This document shows positions 14,552 to 14,628 of a DNA stretch of 14,628 nucleotides, piece after piece. Below the pieces are notes generated by a model, which was not told the origin of the DNA, did not search any database, and saw only the letters and a program-made list of their open reading frames with translations. This DNA is from JAUVZF01 sp964449275 (GTDB lineage: Bacteria; Planctomycetota; Phycisphaerae; FEN-1346), in NCBI GenBank assembly GCA_964449275.1, contig CAYVAM010000097.1:1-14628 (forward strand). The letters are read 5' to 3'. Position 1 is the first letter of the stretch; each line of letters starts with the position of its first letter. The position numbers and the translations under genes are program-made.

Positions 14552-14627
14552 CGCGGCGCTGTGGCCGGCGCCGCGTTAGCCGCCGGGCTTGCCCGGCGCG
14601 TTCGTTAGCCGCGGCGCTTGCGCCGCG
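14552..14627. repeat. Series of three GC-rich hairpins joined by GTTAGCCG
   Basis: Three perfect 8-bp stems follow cooS, at 14552-14575 (CGCGGCGC/GCGCCGCG, 8-base loop), 14581-14598 (CGCCGGGC/GCCCGGCG, TT loop) and 14610-14627 (CGCGGCGC/GCGCCGCG, TT loop). The last two follow GTTAGCCG at 14575 and 14604, 29 bases apart. Stem sequences differ between units while pairing is kept, as in a dispersed palindromic repeat family. Repeats of this general look occur between genes in Planctomycetes genomes, from memory. The array probably continues beyond the right edge. The first hairpin, 6 bases after the cooS stop, could also help end the transcript. Confidence 0.8.
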
Positions 14628-14628
14628 C

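Overview
The window is a high-GC bacterial chromosome segment, probably from an anaerobic or facultatively anaerobic member of the Planctomycetota or a related PVC lineage. That placement is an inference. It rests on a large glycosidase next to a sugar-phosphate-isomerase-like protein, both common in those bacteria, on GC-rich hairpin repeats carrying GTTAGCCG between genes, and on the high GC content. No rRNA, tRNA or CRISPR array was seen.

Left part (1-4441): a 74-bp tandem repeat with a perfect hairpin in each unit (1-183) lies just downstream of two minus-strand genes. These are a GH78-like six-hairpin glycosidase (1309-4221) followed by a xylose-isomerase-like TIM-barrel protein (214-1176), apparently a small carbohydrate-use operon. 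A divergent intergenic region separates them from purM (4442-5506), a normal purine biosynthesis gene.

Right part (5841-14545): nine plus-strand genes form a tight CO-oxidation and redox operon. The order is cooC (nickel-insertion ATPase), a CooF-like polyferredoxin, a small thioredoxin-like [2Fe-2S] ferredoxin, a PAS sensor protein, a SpoIIE-type PP2C phosphatase, NuoE-like, NuoF-like (HydB type), a short NuoG/HydA-N-terminus-like iron-sulfur protein, and cooS (Ni-Fe carbon monoxide dehydrogenase with all cluster ligands present). Several neighbours overlap by four bases (ATGA, GTGA). The middle block has the composition of the accessory and diaphorase genes of electron-bifurcating [FeFe] hydrogenases, but the H-cluster catalytic subunit is absent and CooS stands in its place.

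The simplest reading is that CooS oxidises CO, the CooF-like protein or the NuoG-like subunit carries the electrons, and the NuoEF diaphorase passes them to NAD(P)+, perhaps with ferredoxin in an electron-bifurcating or confurcating way. The PAS/SpoIIE pair would then sense redox state or ligand and control the system. No acetyl-CoA synthase, CooA/RcoM regulator or energy-converting hydrogenase gene lies in the window, but it ends directly after cooS, so they could be nearby. The last 80 bases hold a second, unrelated series of GC-rich hairpin repeats.
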